Under the pieces are notes generated by a model that was not told where the DNA came from, made no database searches, and worked only from the letters and a program-made list of their open reading frames with translations. Source: Gloeocapsopsis sp. IPPAS B-1203 (GTDB taxonomy: Bacteria; Cyanobacteriota; Cyanobacteriia; Cyanobacteriales; Chroococcidiopsidaceae). Taken from it: a stretch of 64,000 nucleotides of DNA. Below are positions 9,144 to 17,625 of the stretch, piece by piece (the stretch's first letter is position 1; each line of letters begins with the position of its first letter). Position numbers and translations under genes: made by a program. Location of the stretch: positions 496,001 to 560,000 of the forward strand of contig NZ_PEIG01000002.1 in assembly GCF_002749975.1 (NCBI RefSeq). The letters are read 5' to 3'.

Positions 9144-10634
9144 TTAATGAGCTGGTGTAAACAGTTCAGGTGTAAAGCTACCATGCAACCCGTAAGGAAT
9201 ATGGTGCTTGAGATGGAGACGGGCGATCGCACCTTGCTCAAGATTTCGCGCATCTAAAATCACCACATCTGAACGATGATGTGTCGCATCATAAACCAGT
9301 GCTAATATCCAACCATCATCTTCACCTTCACCATGAGGGCGTTCAACAAAAATTGGTTCGCTGACAAAACCACGAGGTGCAGCACTCCAGAGTTGTCGGT
9401 GTCCTGATTCTAAATCAACTTTGAGAATTGCTTGCAATGGGGCATTACCAGTATTCGCGTGCGCCGCACCTAAGTACAAGTAACGACAAGAACGTCCAAC
9501 TTTTTCAGGATGCATTGTCGGAAATTCACAGCACCGAGGTTCGATCAACTCCCGCGATACCGATTGCTGCTGTAAGTTGACATGAAAGCGCCACATCTGT
9601 CCTGGTTGGAGTGCATCAAAATCAACTTGTTTAAAATCACTTCCGGCTTCGACTTCCGGAAAAGATTCATAGCAAATTGAGTCTATAAAAATTTCCTCAC
9701 CTTGCTCAAACGCATTCGCATGATGAAATACAAAACCAGATTGCGTTTCGAGAATTTGCATTTGTCGCGATTTATGTCGCGGAATCACAATAATGCGTGT
9801 TGGTTGATTGGGCTGAAATTTAATACACTCTCCCGCACCACGCCAACCAAAAACAAAAGGAATCGGATTAAATGCGATTGGGTTTTGGAAGAAAATGCAG
9901 TAATTTTCGGTGATGGCAAAATCGTGAATAAAAGCGAACCCAGGAACATTGTGCGCGTGTTGGCGAATAACGTTACCAGAGGGATCTAGTTCAAAAATTG
10001 TAATGGTTGAAGATAGACCTGGCTTGATCGAGAAGTTGACCATGCATGGTGCGCCATCATCTTGGTTACACTGAGGATCAATGCGAGGATGGGCGGCAAA
10101 AGCTTCGCCATCAGCTAAAACACCGTTGAGTGAGTCTTTCCCTAATGTTTCTAGTGTTGCTGGATCGAGGCGGTGGGGATCAGCAGCTTCCCACAGTGCG
10201 AGGAGTTTACCACCCCAGTAAACAACGTTAGTATTAGCAATGTTTTTTAGTCGCAGATCAAAAGCGTTCGCTAGCCAACCACCAGGCTTTTGCGTGCCAA
10301 AAACACCACGGTAGAGGATTTTACCCGCTTGTTGTTCTTCTACAAACGCAGCAGTACGCACAAAACGATTGCGAAAGTGAGCGCGACCATTGTGAAAAGC
10401 GATCGCACTGATCATGCCATCACCATCAAAAGGATGATGTATGGCATTACCATCAACATCTAATAACCCAGGACCATTACGAAACAACGTTCCTTGCAGT
10501 TCTGGTGGAATTTGCCCCTCAATATCATCAATCCAGTAATCGTATTCAGTTTTAAGAGATTCGTATCCTCCTTGCCAATCTTGGCGCTGATAGGAGTGGG
10601 TAGGAACTGTAGATGCGCGTTCGTGAAGTTGCAT
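9144..10634 (-). CDS. Carotenoid oxygenase, apocarotenoid-15,15'-oxygenase-like
   Basis: A 496-residue member of the carotenoid cleavage oxygenase (RPE65/CCD) family, close in length to the Synechocystis apocarotenoid oxygenase (about 490). The seven-bladed propeller fold binds Fe(II) through four His. Candidates occur in the right order: AAHPRID (about 182), FIHDFA (about 237), VFHHANAFE (304/305) and GLHGSFTPE (484). The N-terminal QGTLFRNGPG and FDGDGMI motifs are also present. Known relatives cleave beta-apocarotenals at the 15,15' bond to give retinal. The exact substrate here is inferred. Start ATG 10632-10634. It is followed, 50 bp upstream on the same strand, by the folate/biopterin transporter gene, but no functional link is evident. 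Confidence 0.9.
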   Translation of the reverse strand: MQLHERASTVPTHSYQRQDWQGGYESLKTEYDYWIDDIEGQIPPELQGTLFRNGPGLLDVDGNAIHHPFDGDGMISAIAFHNGRAHFRNRFVRTAAFVEEQQAGKILYRGVFGTQKPGGWLANAFDLRLKNIANTNVVYWGGKLLALWEAADPHRLDPATLETLGKDSLNGVLADGEAFAAHPRIDPQCNQDDGAPCMVNFSIKPGLSSTITIFELDPSGNVIRQHAHNVPGFAFIHDFAITENYCIFFQNPIAFNPIPFVFGWRGAGECIKFQPNQPTRIIVIPRHKSRQMQILETQSGFVFHHANAFEQGEEIFIDSICYESFPEVEAGSDFKQVDFDALQPGQMWRFHVNLQQQSVSRELIEPRCCEFPTMHPEKVGRSCRYLYLGAAHANTGNAPLQAILKVDLESGHRQLWSAAPRGFVSEPIFVERPHGEGEDDGWILALVYDATHHRSDVVILDARNLEQGAIARLHLKHHIPYGLHGSFTPELFTPAH

Positions 10635-10683
10635 AGCTAGTGGAAGAGTGATCAGTAGTTATGGGCTAGAAAAATGAAGTTCT

Positions 10684-12123
10684 CTATTCAGCAGGTTCTT
10701 CAGCTGGTTGTTGTAACAATGACTGCGGTACCAATTCAGACATCAATTCAGGTAACAGGCTTTGTCCAAGCTTGGTGGGAGTAGTGTCAGTCTCAATCTC
10801 CATAGCAGCTTCACTGGGCTGAGTTGCATCTGTGGCAGGAAGCCAGCTCAAAAATGGTAGTGGTAACAATGTGCTGACATTAGCAATGACAACCAGTATC
10901 CAGAGATTACTAAAGTTGGTCTGTGTAATTCCCATCAAATGCATCAGCAACGCGCCGAATTGATAGGAAAGCAGTCCTCCTAAGTTAGAAATGGACATCA
11001 ATAAAGCGAATAACGTTGCTTCCACTCCTGGGGGGCACAGACGGGCTGCCAATACGAGAACTGGCATATAAGCAATCTGTCCCATGACTGTGAGAATTAG
11101 ATTGTCGCCAATACTAAACCAATGGTCATCGATACCTAAAGCGCGGTTAGTATGCGTGACTAACAACAGCATACTCATCCCTAGTACTGCTGAAAGTAAG
11201 GTACTCCAACCAAAAATCACGCGAAACGGGACATTTTTCAAAAAGCGATGAAACAACCACACTCCAACAAGCGAGGCGATACTTGTTACTAAGCGGACTC
11301 TGCCTAAAAACTCTGGTTCAAATCCCAATTCGTTAGTGGTGAAGAAGAAGAAGGCTGCATCAGCTGTAGGAGTTGCTTGCCAAATGAACACAAATGCAGC
11401 AGGAAGCCAAATTGCTTTTTGAGTAATTGCTTTGCGTAATTCCTCAAACTGATGCTTGACAGTTGACAAATCAGGTTTTTCTGTGACTGGAGACTCCGCA
11501 ATTAACCAAGCCACTCCAGAGACAATTAACGGAAAAGAAGCAGTAATCCAAAAAATTGTGCGAGTGGAAAAGTGCTCTAGTAGTAATCCACTAAAATAGG
11601 CGGTGATCAAGCCACCAAAAGCTGAAGTTCCCCAACACAAGGATTGTAACGACCCGACCTCTCCCTGTGATTCGGCGCGCGCGCGTTCTACTACAAGTGA
11701 GTCAACAATCACATCACCGATTGCAACCGACAAAGAGCCAACTGCGAGTGCCAAGGTGGCGGCAGTAGAAGTTTGGACAATTGTTGCCAAACCTGCCCAG
11801 GAAAGCGCTCCTAAGATGCCAGACAAGATCAAATAGGGACGCCGACGGTAGCCAAGAATAGGCAATCCATCTGAGATAAAGCCAAATAATGGCTTAACAA
11901 TCCAAGGCAACGCCACAATACCAAACAGCGCTGACACTTCAGCTGGGCTTAAACCTAACTCATCTTTAAGGAAAAAGCTTACCGCCAGCCGCGCCAATCC
12001 CAAGATACCTTGCACAAAGTAAACAACTAATATGCCCAGTAACTCTGGAGTTGGTTCGTGACCAAAAAATAGTGTTTTTGTCAAGGAGCTTTTCAAACTC
12101 GTACCACTTGGAGAAATAAACAT
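10684..12123 (-). CDS. Folate/biopterin transporter (FBT/BT1 family, MFS)
   Basis: A 479-residue integral membrane protein of the BT1/FBT branch of the major facilitator superfamily, the family of the cyanobacterial and plastid folate transporters. The N-terminus GHEPTPELLGILVVYFVQG, the KDELGLSPAEVSAL loop, the WIVKPLFGFISDGLP motif and the GYRRRPYLILSG loop match the family pattern. About twelve hydrophobic segments can be counted. The last 40 residues are polar and Glu/Pro-rich and look cytoplasmic. Start ATG 12121-12123. It probably moves folates or pterins across the plasma membrane; substrate specificity is inferred from the family only. Confidence 0.85.
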   Translation of the reverse strand: MFISPSGTSLKSSLTKTLFFGHEPTPELLGILVVYFVQGILGLARLAVSFFLKDELGLSPAEVSALFGIVALPWIVKPLFGFISDGLPILGYRRRPYLILSGILGALSWAGLATIVQTSTAATLALAVGSLSVAIGDVIVDSLVVERARAESQGEVGSLQSLCWGTSAFGGLITAYFSGLLLEHFSTRTIFWITASFPLIVSGVAWLIAESPVTEKPDLSTVKHQFEELRKAITQKAIWLPAAFVFIWQATPTADAAFFFFTTNELGFEPEFLGRVRLVTSIASLVGVWLFHRFLKNVPFRVIFGWSTLLSAVLGMSMLLLVTHTNRALGIDDHWFSIGDNLILTVMGQIAYMPVLVLAARLCPPGVEATLFALLMSISNLGGLLSYQFGALLMHLMGITQTNFSNLWILVVIANVSTLLPLPFLSWLPATDATQPSEAAMEIETDTTPTKLGQSLLPELMSELVPQSLLQQPAEEPAE

Positions 12124-12216
12124 TGATAATTCTTAATAAATATCAATGCTTACTATAGTATCCATCTACCCTAGGATGTGTAACCCCTATGACGCCGATG
12201 TAAATGTCTACTGTGG

Positions 12217-12867
12217 TTACAAAACCCCCTTTGAACTGGGAATTGCACCCGCCCGTCGAAGATCGACTTCCACAGCCATGCGCATGGCTCTAGCAAAGGC
12301 TTTAAAGGTTGCTTCGATGATGTGGTGTGAGTTGATGCCATCAAGTTGACGAATATGTAGTGTCATTTGACTGTGGTTGACGATCGCCACAAAAAATTCC
12401 CGCACAAGTTGAGTATCGTATGTCCCAACACGCTGAGTCGGAATTTGTAAGCCGTAGCTAAGATGAGGACGTCCAGAGAAATCTAGCGCAACTTGTACTA
12501 AAGCTTCGTCTAGGGGTGCCAGAAAGTTGCCGAAACGGACTATACCTTTGCGATCGCCTAACGCTTTATGAAGCGCTTGCCCTAAAGTAATGCCAACATC
12601 TTCGTTAGTGTGGTGATCGTCAATTTCAATGTCGCCTGTTGCTTGGATGTCTAAGTCAATCAAACCGTGCGACGCGATTTGATGCAGCATATGATCGAGA
12701 AAAGGTATGCCTGTTGCTGCTGTACACTTTCCTGTGCCGTCGAGATTCAAATTAACTTGGACATTAGTTTCACCTGTAGTCCGGTGAATTGAGGCAGTCC
12801 GAGCTACCGCGATCTGAGAAATTTCGCTGAGGGTGTCACCCTGACCTAGAGTACTGCTTACCTGCAT
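12217..12867 (-). CDS. hisB: Imidazoleglycerol-phosphate dehydratase
   Basis: A 216-residue monofunctional HisB (EC 4.2.1.19), which dehydrates imidazole glycerol phosphate to imidazole acetol phosphate in histidine biosynthesis. The two metal-binding motifs are visible: [18 protein letters not shown] and [16 protein letters not shown]. The N-terminal [20 protein letters not shown] and [13 protein letters not shown] segments are standard. It lacks the HAD phosphatase domain of the enterobacterial fusion, as is normal in cyanobacteria. Start ATG 12865-12867 leaves a 24-residue leader before the conserved RTASIHR core. It lies 90 bp downstream of fabI on the same strand, separated by a palindromic repeat. 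It is unlinked to hisZ at the other end of the window. Confidence 0.96.
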   Translation of the reverse strand: MQVSSTLGQGDTLSEISQIAVARTASIHRTTGETNVQVNLNLDGTGKCTAATGIPFLDHMLHQIASHGLIDLDIQATGDIEIDDHHTNEDVGITLGQALHKALGDRKGIVRFGNFLAPLDEALVQVALDFSGRPHLSYGLQIPTQRVGTYDTQLVREFFVAIVNHSQMTLHIRQLDGINSHHIIEATFKAFARAMRMAVEVDLRRAGAIPSSKGVL

Positions 12868-12921
12868 GGAGTCAAAATTAACTACTAGAAAAATTCTATT
12901 ACCATGCTACACATTGTGCTT

Positions 12922-12938
12922 GCAGGCAGGATGCCTGC
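12922..12938. repeat. Short palindromic repeat between fabI and hisB
   Basis: GCAGGCA-GGA-TGCCTGC forms a perfect 7-bp stem with a 3-nt loop in the 90-bp gap between fabI and hisB. No T-run follows on the minus strand, so it looks more like a dispersed palindrome (this GC-rich motif stands out in an AT-rich gap) than an intrinsic terminator. It could still affect hisB expression. Confidence 0.55.
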
Positions 12939-12957
12939 GTCTATAGCGTCAAATTAA

Positions 12958-13734
12958 CTACATTCCCATAATTTGATAGCCAGCATCGACATACAAAATT
13001 TGACCAGTGATACCGCTAGCGAGATCGCTACACAAAAAAGCTGCTGCATTACCAACTTCAGTTTGGGTAACAGTACGCCGCAAAGGAGCAACTTCTTCAA
13101 CGTGATGAATCATATCCAAAATACCACCAACTGCTGAAGAGGCAAGCGTGCGGATTGGTCCTGCTGAAATGGCATTGACACGAACATTTTGCGAACCGAG
13201 TTCTGAGGCTAAATAGCGGACACTCATTTCTAATCCGGCTTTGGCAATTCCCATGACGTTATAGTTTGGTACAACGCGATCGCCGCCTAAATATGTCAAT
13301 GTCACAATACTTCCGCCTTCTGTCATCAAAGGTTTTGCGGCTCCACTTAACTGAATGAGCGAATAAGTGCTAATCTCTAGAGCCTTGGCAAAACCAGAGC
13401 GTGAGGTATGACTAAATTCACCACTTAAATCTTCTTTGTTAGCAAAAGCAAGACAATGAATTAGGATATCGAGTTTGCTCCATTTTTCTTGAATTGCGGC
13501 AAAGGTAGACTCAATTTGTGTCTCATTTTGAACATCACAGGGAACAAATAAACTGGGATTGAGTGGTTCTACAAGTTCTGCAACTTTTTTTTCCATCTTT
13601 CCCTTCTCATCAGGAAGGTAGCTTACCCCAATGTTGGCTCCTGCTTTGTGTAGTTGTTGGGCAATTCCCCAGGCGATCGAGCGATTGTTAGCAATGCCAG
13701 TCACTAAGGCATTTTTTCCAGTTAAATCGAGCAT
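12958..13734 (-). CDS. fabI: Enoyl-[acyl-carrier-protein] reductase (NADH)
   Basis: A 258-residue FabI (EC 1.3.1.9), which performs the last reduction step of type II fatty acid synthesis. The start is ATG 13732-13734 (MLDLTGKNALVTGIANNRS). A 16-residue upstream extension is open but does not match the family. The Rossmann nucleotide-binding motif TGIANNRSIAWGIAQ is present. The catalytic Tyr-x6-Lys is seen as YNVMGIAKAG, and ISAGPIRTLASSAV precedes the substrate-binding loop. The C-terminus SGITGQILYVDAGYQIMGM is typical. It is divergent from ntcA across a 383-bp region that also holds the ntcA promoter. Confidence 0.96.
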   Translation of the reverse strand: MLDLTGKNALVTGIANNRSIAWGIAQQLHKAGANIGVSYLPDEKGKMEKKVAELVEPLNPSLFVPCDVQNETQIESTFAAIQEKWSKLDILIHCLAFANKEDLSGEFSHTSRSGFAKALEISTYSLIQLSGAAKPLMTEGGSIVTLTYLGGDRVVPNYNVMGIAKAGLEMSVRYLASELGSQNVRVNAISAGPIRTLASSAVGGILDMIHHVEEVAPLRRTVTQTEVGNAAAFLCSDLASGITGQILYVDAGYQIMGM

Positions 13735-14001
13735 GGTAGTTAACTTATGCAACCTTCTTGAGGATACTGGAATTAGGCACAAGGAGCGAATAACTAGTGG
13801 CTAGTTATGAGTTATTGAAAGGCATTTGTAATATTCTTAACTCAACACTCTTAACGAGTAACTCTCATAACTCTGCTTTCTTAATTTTCTCATTTAAGGT
13901 CTTGACAAGTTATGCTAGCTACTAATGAACAGACGAATACTAAGTAAATTTATATTAAAGTCTTGATTTAAGGGCAAGGAATTTGTAATTTTAAACTTTA
14001 T

Positions 14002-14015
14002 GTAAAGTAGAATAC
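14002..14015 (+). promoter_or_regulatory. NtcA-binding site upstream of ntcA
   Basis: The sequence GTA-AAGTAGAA-TAC is an exact GTAN8TAC palindrome, the canonical NtcA site, 103 bp before the ntcA start. NtcA is known to activate its own gene in several cyanobacteria. No clean TAN3T -10 box at the usual distance could be picked out. The rest of the 383-bp fabI-ntcA gap is AT-rich, with degenerate GAGTTATGAGTT-type tracts at about 13798-13880. Confidence 0.8.
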
Positions 14016-14117
14016 AAAACCCCGAATGCAAGTCGGCTTAAGTGATTTAAGGTCTAAAAGCTGGTGTGGAATGTTGAATTGGTGTAGGCTTTCGAGCATC
14101 GGTAAGGGCAAGGATAT

Positions 14118-14789
14118 ATGGTCGTGACGCAAGATAGACCGCTAGCAGCTGTATTTCGTCAGGTGGGAGCTGGTTCATTTCCACCAGTTGTAGAAACCTT
14201 CGAGAGAGGTAAAACTATATTTTTTCCTGGCGATCCAGCAGAAAGAGTGTATTTTCTCATCAAGGGTGCAGTGAAGCTTTCGCGGGTTTATGAGGCTGGA
14301 GAGGAAATCACTGTGGCGCTGCTTCGCGAAAACAGTGTTTTTGGGGTATTGTCGCTGCTAACAGGAAACCGCTCTGATCGGTTTTATCATGCTGTGGCTT
14401 TTACGCCTGTAGAGTTGTTATCAGCACCAATAGAGCAAGTAGAACAATCTTTAAAAGATAATCCTGAGTTATCTATGTTGATGCTGCGAGGCTTATCTTC
14501 GCGGATTTTACAGACAGAAATGATGATTGAAACTTTAGCGCACCGCGATATGGGATCTCGGTTGGTCAGCTTTTTACTCATTTTGTGCCGTGACTTTGGT
14601 GTTCCCAATGCAGATGGCATCACAATTGACTTGAAGTTGTCGCATCAGGCGATCGCAGAAGCCATCGGTTCGACTCGCGTAACTGTCACAAGACTACTAG
14701 GAGACTTGCGTCAAGAGAATATGATCTCAATTCACAAGAAAAAAATTACAGTGCACAATCCAGTGGCGTTGAGTCAACAATTTAGTTGA
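14118..14789 (+). CDS. ntcA: Global nitrogen regulator NtcA (CRP/FNR family)
   Basis: A 223-residue CRP-family transcription factor that activates nitrogen-assimilation genes in response to 2-oxoglutarate. The N-terminal cyclic-nucleotide-like beta barrel (residues about 30-120, with [20 protein letters not shown]) binds 2-oxoglutarate in NtcA. The helix-turn-helix is in the C-terminal part, [20 protein letters not shown], which is essentially the family signature. Length and sequence match cyanobacterial NtcA closely. Start ATG 14118 follows an AAGGATAT Shine-Dalgarno region. An NtcA box upstream implies autoregulation. The gene is monocistronic: a stem-loop follows at 14806-14838. Confidence 0.97.
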   Translation: MVVTQDRPLAAVFRQVGAGSFPPVVETFERGKTIFFPGDPAERVYFLIKGAVKLSRVYEAGEEITVALLRENSVFGVLSLLTGNRSDRFYHAVAFTPVELLSAPIEQVEQSLKDNPELSMLMLRGLSSRILQTEMMIETLAHRDMGSRLVSFLLILCRDFGVPNADGITIDLKLSHQAIAEAIGSTRVTVTRLLGDLRQENMISIHKKKITVHNPVALSQQFS

Positions 14790-14805
14790 GCGAGCGAGAT
14801 AGTGA

Positions 14806-14838
14806 GTGATTAGTTACTAGTTGCTAGTTACTAATCAC
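14806..14838 (+). terminator. Long stem-loop after ntcA
   Basis: GTGATTAGTTACTAG (14806-14820) and CTAGTTACTAATCAC (14824-14838) form a 15-bp stem with one mismatch and a 3-nt loop, 16 bp after the ntcA stop. There is only a modest T content afterwards. It belongs to the family of AT-rich degenerate tracts seen at several gene ends in this window. Confidence 0.55.
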
Positions 14839-14929
14839 TAGTTCTTCCCATCTCTAAAATTCTTTGCTGACCTTAACTTTCTCCTAAAAGGTAGTAGGCT
14901 GTATCTGGAGGGGTAATGAAAAGCTAAAA

Positions 14930-16399
14930 ATGACCACCGGATACATCTTAATTGCATCAATTTTAATTTTAGGAGGCGTAATTGCAACGGTGGGCGATCG
15001 CCTAGGTACGCGAGTTGGTAAAGCGCGTTTAAGCTTATTCAATCTTCGCCCCCGCAACACTGCTGTAGTCATCACCATTTTGACTGGAAGTATTATTTCT
15101 GCTTCTACTTTGGCAATTTTATTTGCTGCAGATGAACGTTTGCGCACTGGAGTCTTTGAACTTGAAGAAATTCAAAGTGAACTGCGAGATAGACGCCAAC
15201 AGTTAGAAACAACTCGTCAACAACTTGAAGCAACAACTGAAGAAAAAACACAAGTTCAACAAGAATTAATCCAAGCAAGAGCAGAACAAAAAGCAGAACA
15301 ACGAGAAGCCCAGAGAAGAGAAGCAGAAGCACAGCAACGTTTAGAAACAATCAATGAATCATTACAAGCAGCGCGGACACAGCAAGCACAGACACAAACA
15401 CAACTGAATCGCACACAAGCAAGACAAGCACAGACGCAAGCACAACTGAATCAAACACAAGAACAACTAACTCAGATTTCTACTCAGTTTCAACAAGCAC
15501 AAACAAGATTGAGAACGGTTTCTCAACGAGCCAAAGAATTGCGTGCAGAAATTCAACAAGTACAAACAGAATTACAGCAGTTAACCGAGCAGCGAGATCA
15601 GCTAAGAGCGCAAATCACTAAGCGGGATCAAGAAATTGCTAAGTTAGATGAAAGTATTACACAACGGGATCAAGTTATTGCCCAACGAGAAAGTCGTCTC
15701 AAACAATTAGAAACTCAGCAAAACTATCTAGAACAGGAAGCACAAAACTTAGAAAGAAATTTACAAGTATTGCGACGGGGAAATGTTGCTTTGTTCAGAG
15801 GACAAGTTTTATCTGGTGGCGTGGTGCGAATTGTCGATCCTAAAGCTGCTCGTCAAGCAGTCGATCAACTGCTTGTAGAAGCAAATAAAACTGCGGTGAG
15901 ATTCACTCAGCCAGGCATTGAGCAAAATGAGCAAATAGTAAACATCTCTTCTGCACAAGTCGATCAATTGATTAAGCAGATTGATGATGGTCATGACTAT
16001 GTTATTCGGATCGTGTCAGCAGGCAACTATGTCTTAGGAGAAAGATCAGTTCAAGTTATTGCAGATGCGGCACAAAACCAAGTTGTTTTTCGCCCTGGTG
16101 ATGTCTTAGCTGCTATTTCTGCGAATCCCGCTACTATGTCTGACACAGAATTGAGGCAAAGAGTAGAACTTCTCTTAGGAGCTTCTAATTTTCGGGCACA
16201 ACGAGCAGGTATTTTAGGCGATACAATCCAAATAGGAGACAATCGGATTGAAACACTGATTGGTTTTATCGACCAGTTGAAGCAATACAATCAACCCGTA
16301 GAAATTCAAGCAGTAGCCGCAGAAGTCACTTACACGTCGGGACCTTTGAAGGTGGAATTATTAGCAATGCAAAATGGGCAAGTTGTGTTCCGTACTTGA
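14930..16399 (+). CDS. DUF3084-type coiled-coil membrane protein
   Basis: A 489-residue protein of the cyanobacterial DUF3084 type, by general pattern. Two N-terminal hydrophobic helices (about 3-20 and 43-65: TGYILIASILILGGVIATVG and AVVITILTGSIISASTLAIL) anchor it in the membrane. Residues about 75-285 are a long Gln/Glu/Arg-rich coiled coil with degenerate heptads (TQTQLNRTQARQAQTQ). A globular C-terminal domain (about 290-489) follows. The function is not established. It is followed by a RuvX/YqgF-type gene 99 bp downstream on the same strand. The coiled coil is strongly Gln-rich at the protein level (CAA/CAG codons), but the DNA is not an exact tandem repeat. Confidence 0.8.
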   Translation: MTTGYILIASILILGGVIATVGDRLGTRVGKARLSLFNLRPRNTAVVITILTGSIISASTLAILFAADERLRTGVFELEEIQSELRDRRQQLETTRQQLEATTEEKTQVQQELIQARAEQKAEQREAQRREAEAQQRLETINESLQAARTQQAQTQTQLNRTQARQAQTQAQLNQTQEQLTQISTQFQQAQTRLRTVSQRAKELRAEIQQVQTELQQLTEQRDQLRAQITKRDQEIAKLDESITQRDQVIAQRESRLKQLETQQNYLEQEAQNLERNLQVLRRGNVALFRGQVLSGGVVRIVDPKAARQAVDQLLVEANKTAVRFTQPGIEQNEQIVNISSAQVDQLIKQIDDGHDYVIRIVSAGNYVLGERSVQVIADAAQNQVVFRPGDVLAAISANPATMSDTELRQRVELLLGASNFRAQRAGILGDTIQIGDNRIETLIGFIDQLKQYNQPVEIQAVAAEVTYTSGPLKVELLAMQNGQVVFRT

Positions 16400-16498
16400 T
16401 TAAGGGGTGAGTGGCTAGTGGGAGTGTAAAAGAGAAATCTAATTGCTATTTTCCCCGCCTACCCTCTGATCCGTGACTTCTCATAAAAAGGTTTGTCA

Positions 16499-16909
16499 AT
16501 GCAGCCAACAATTTTGGGGTTTGATCCAGGACGAGATAAGTGTGGAATAGCAGTGATGGGGCTAGATCGAACACTGTATTGTCACCAAGTTGTCTTAGCA
16601 ACAGAGGCGATCGCAGCTATCGAACAACTCCGCCAACAATTCCCTATTTCTCTGGTTGTCATTGGAGATCAAACAACTGCTAAAAACTGGAAGCAAAAAT
16701 TAGTAACAGAACTATCTGAATCGCCATCGATTGTCATGGTTGATGAAAGATATACGAGTTTGGAAGCACGCGATCGCTACTGGCAAATGTTTCCCCCTCA
16801 AGGACTGCAACAACTCTTACCGCGCGGTTTACGCCAACCACCAAAACCGATTGATGATATTGTTGCCATTCTGCTCATTGAACGATATCTCAATCGACTA
16901 GCACAATAA
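16499..16909 (+). CDS. RuvX/YqgF-type RNase H-fold protein
   Basis: A 136-residue protein with the RNase H-like fold of the YqgF/RuvX family: GFDPGRDKCGIAVMG carries the first acidic residue, SLVVIGDQTT the second strand, VDERYTSLEA the family motif, and PIDDIVAILLIERYL the final acidic position. Characterised relatives process the 5' end of 16S rRNA precursors and were earlier called Holliday-junction resolvases. This is a short, divergent cyanobacterial form and may be a paralogue. ATG 16499 is preferred over TTG 16493 because AAAAAGG (16485-16491) lies 7 bp before it. It follows the DUF3084 gene and faces a convergent gene across a strong inverted repeat. Confidence 0.75.
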   Translation: MQPTILGFDPGRDKCGIAVMGLDRTLYCHQVVLATEAIAAIEQLRQQFPISLVVIGDQTTAKNWKQKLVTELSESPSIVMVDERYTSLEARDRYWQMFPPQGLQQLLPRGLRQPPKPIDDIVAILLIERYLNRLAQ

Positions 16910-16955
16910 GAGTTTTGAATTTTGAGTTTAAGAAAACTCTTTTAATTCAAAACTC
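16910..16955. terminator. Bidirectional terminator between convergent genes
   Basis: GAGTTTTGAATT (16910-16921) pairs perfectly with AATTCAAAACTC (16944-16955), and an inner GAGTTT/AAACTC hairpin lies at 16924-16939. It fills the 53-bp gap between the stops of the RuvX-like gene (+) and the DUF3146-like gene (-). T/A-rich flanks on both sides suit termination from either direction. Confidence 0.7.
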
Positions 16956-16962
16956 ACCCCTT

Positions 16963-17226
16963 TTAAAGTTCTGCACGGATAGTAAAAGCGTAGTCTCCTC
17001 CTGGTTCGAGTTGATAATCTTTCTGTTCTAAAAAGCGTCCTAGTGGTTCTTTGATGAGAGCACGACCTTGAGAAGGTTTGACAGACAGTTCGCCACGCCG
17101 AAAACACCATTGAAACTGCCATTCAAAATCTCCAGCTCTTACTTCTCCTTCTAACAAGCCATGCTGCCAGGACTGTCGCGTAATCCTAACATGGGCAGTG
17201 GTTTCAGGTAAACGCTTACGACTCAC
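16963..17226 (-). CDS. Small conserved cyanobacterial protein, DUF3146-like
   Basis: An 87-residue soluble protein without membrane segment or signal. It starts at GTG 17224-17226 (GTG AGT CGT), with AAGGA only 2-3 bp upstream, which is close for a Shine-Dalgarno. Conserved-looking features are TTAHVRITRQSWQ, EVRAGDFEWQFQWCF and the C-terminal DYAFTIRAEL. The alternation of charged and aromatic residues suggests a small beta-rich domain. The assignment to DUF3146 is from memory of the family pattern and should be treated as tentative. The function is unknown. Confidence 0.6.
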   Translation of the reverse strand: MSRKRLPETTAHVRITRQSWQHGLLEGEVRAGDFEWQFQWCFRRGELSVKPSQGRALIKEPLGRFLEQKDYQLEPGGDYAFTIRAEL

Positions 17227-17448
17227 AATCCTTCTTTTCCCAATCTTGACAGCTTGAATAATCAGATAATTAACTTTTCATTGTGACCAGAGACTACTAC
17301 TCAAAACAAAAGTACAAAGACATAAATTTGCATTTCTGACAATGTATATTGTTTCAGATGTCAATAGCTTTTTGGTGAGAGAACCGAACACCTTTTGTCC
17401 TGAAAACATGATTAGGATCGAGATGATGCGATCGCCTATTTAAATTTA

Positions 17449-17572
17449 TATAGCAATGATTAATATCATTAGGACATGATGGAGACTCAGAATCATTACT
17501 CAAACTACGGTCAAGGTAATGGCTAACCACTGTTTTAACCCTGAACCCTGACTGACTTCTAACCCCTGCTAT
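17449..17572. repeat. Small interspersed element with TATAGCA ends (copy A)
   Basis: A 124-bp non-coding segment that begins TATAGCAATG and ends CCCCTGCTAT, so the outer 7 bp are inverted repeats. Internal words (TTAGGACAT, GGTAATGGCTAACCA, TTTTAACCCTGA, CTGACT) recur in the same order in a second copy at 45554-45646. It occupies much of the 399-bp gap before the GTPase gene. No ORF is present. It looks like a MITE-like or dispersed cyanobacterial repeat. The rest of the gap (17227-17448) shows no recognisable feature. Confidence 0.6.
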
Positions 17573-17625
17573 GTGTCATCTCGTAAGCACCGCCAATTCA
17601 ATGCTAATACCAGGAGGTAAGACAA

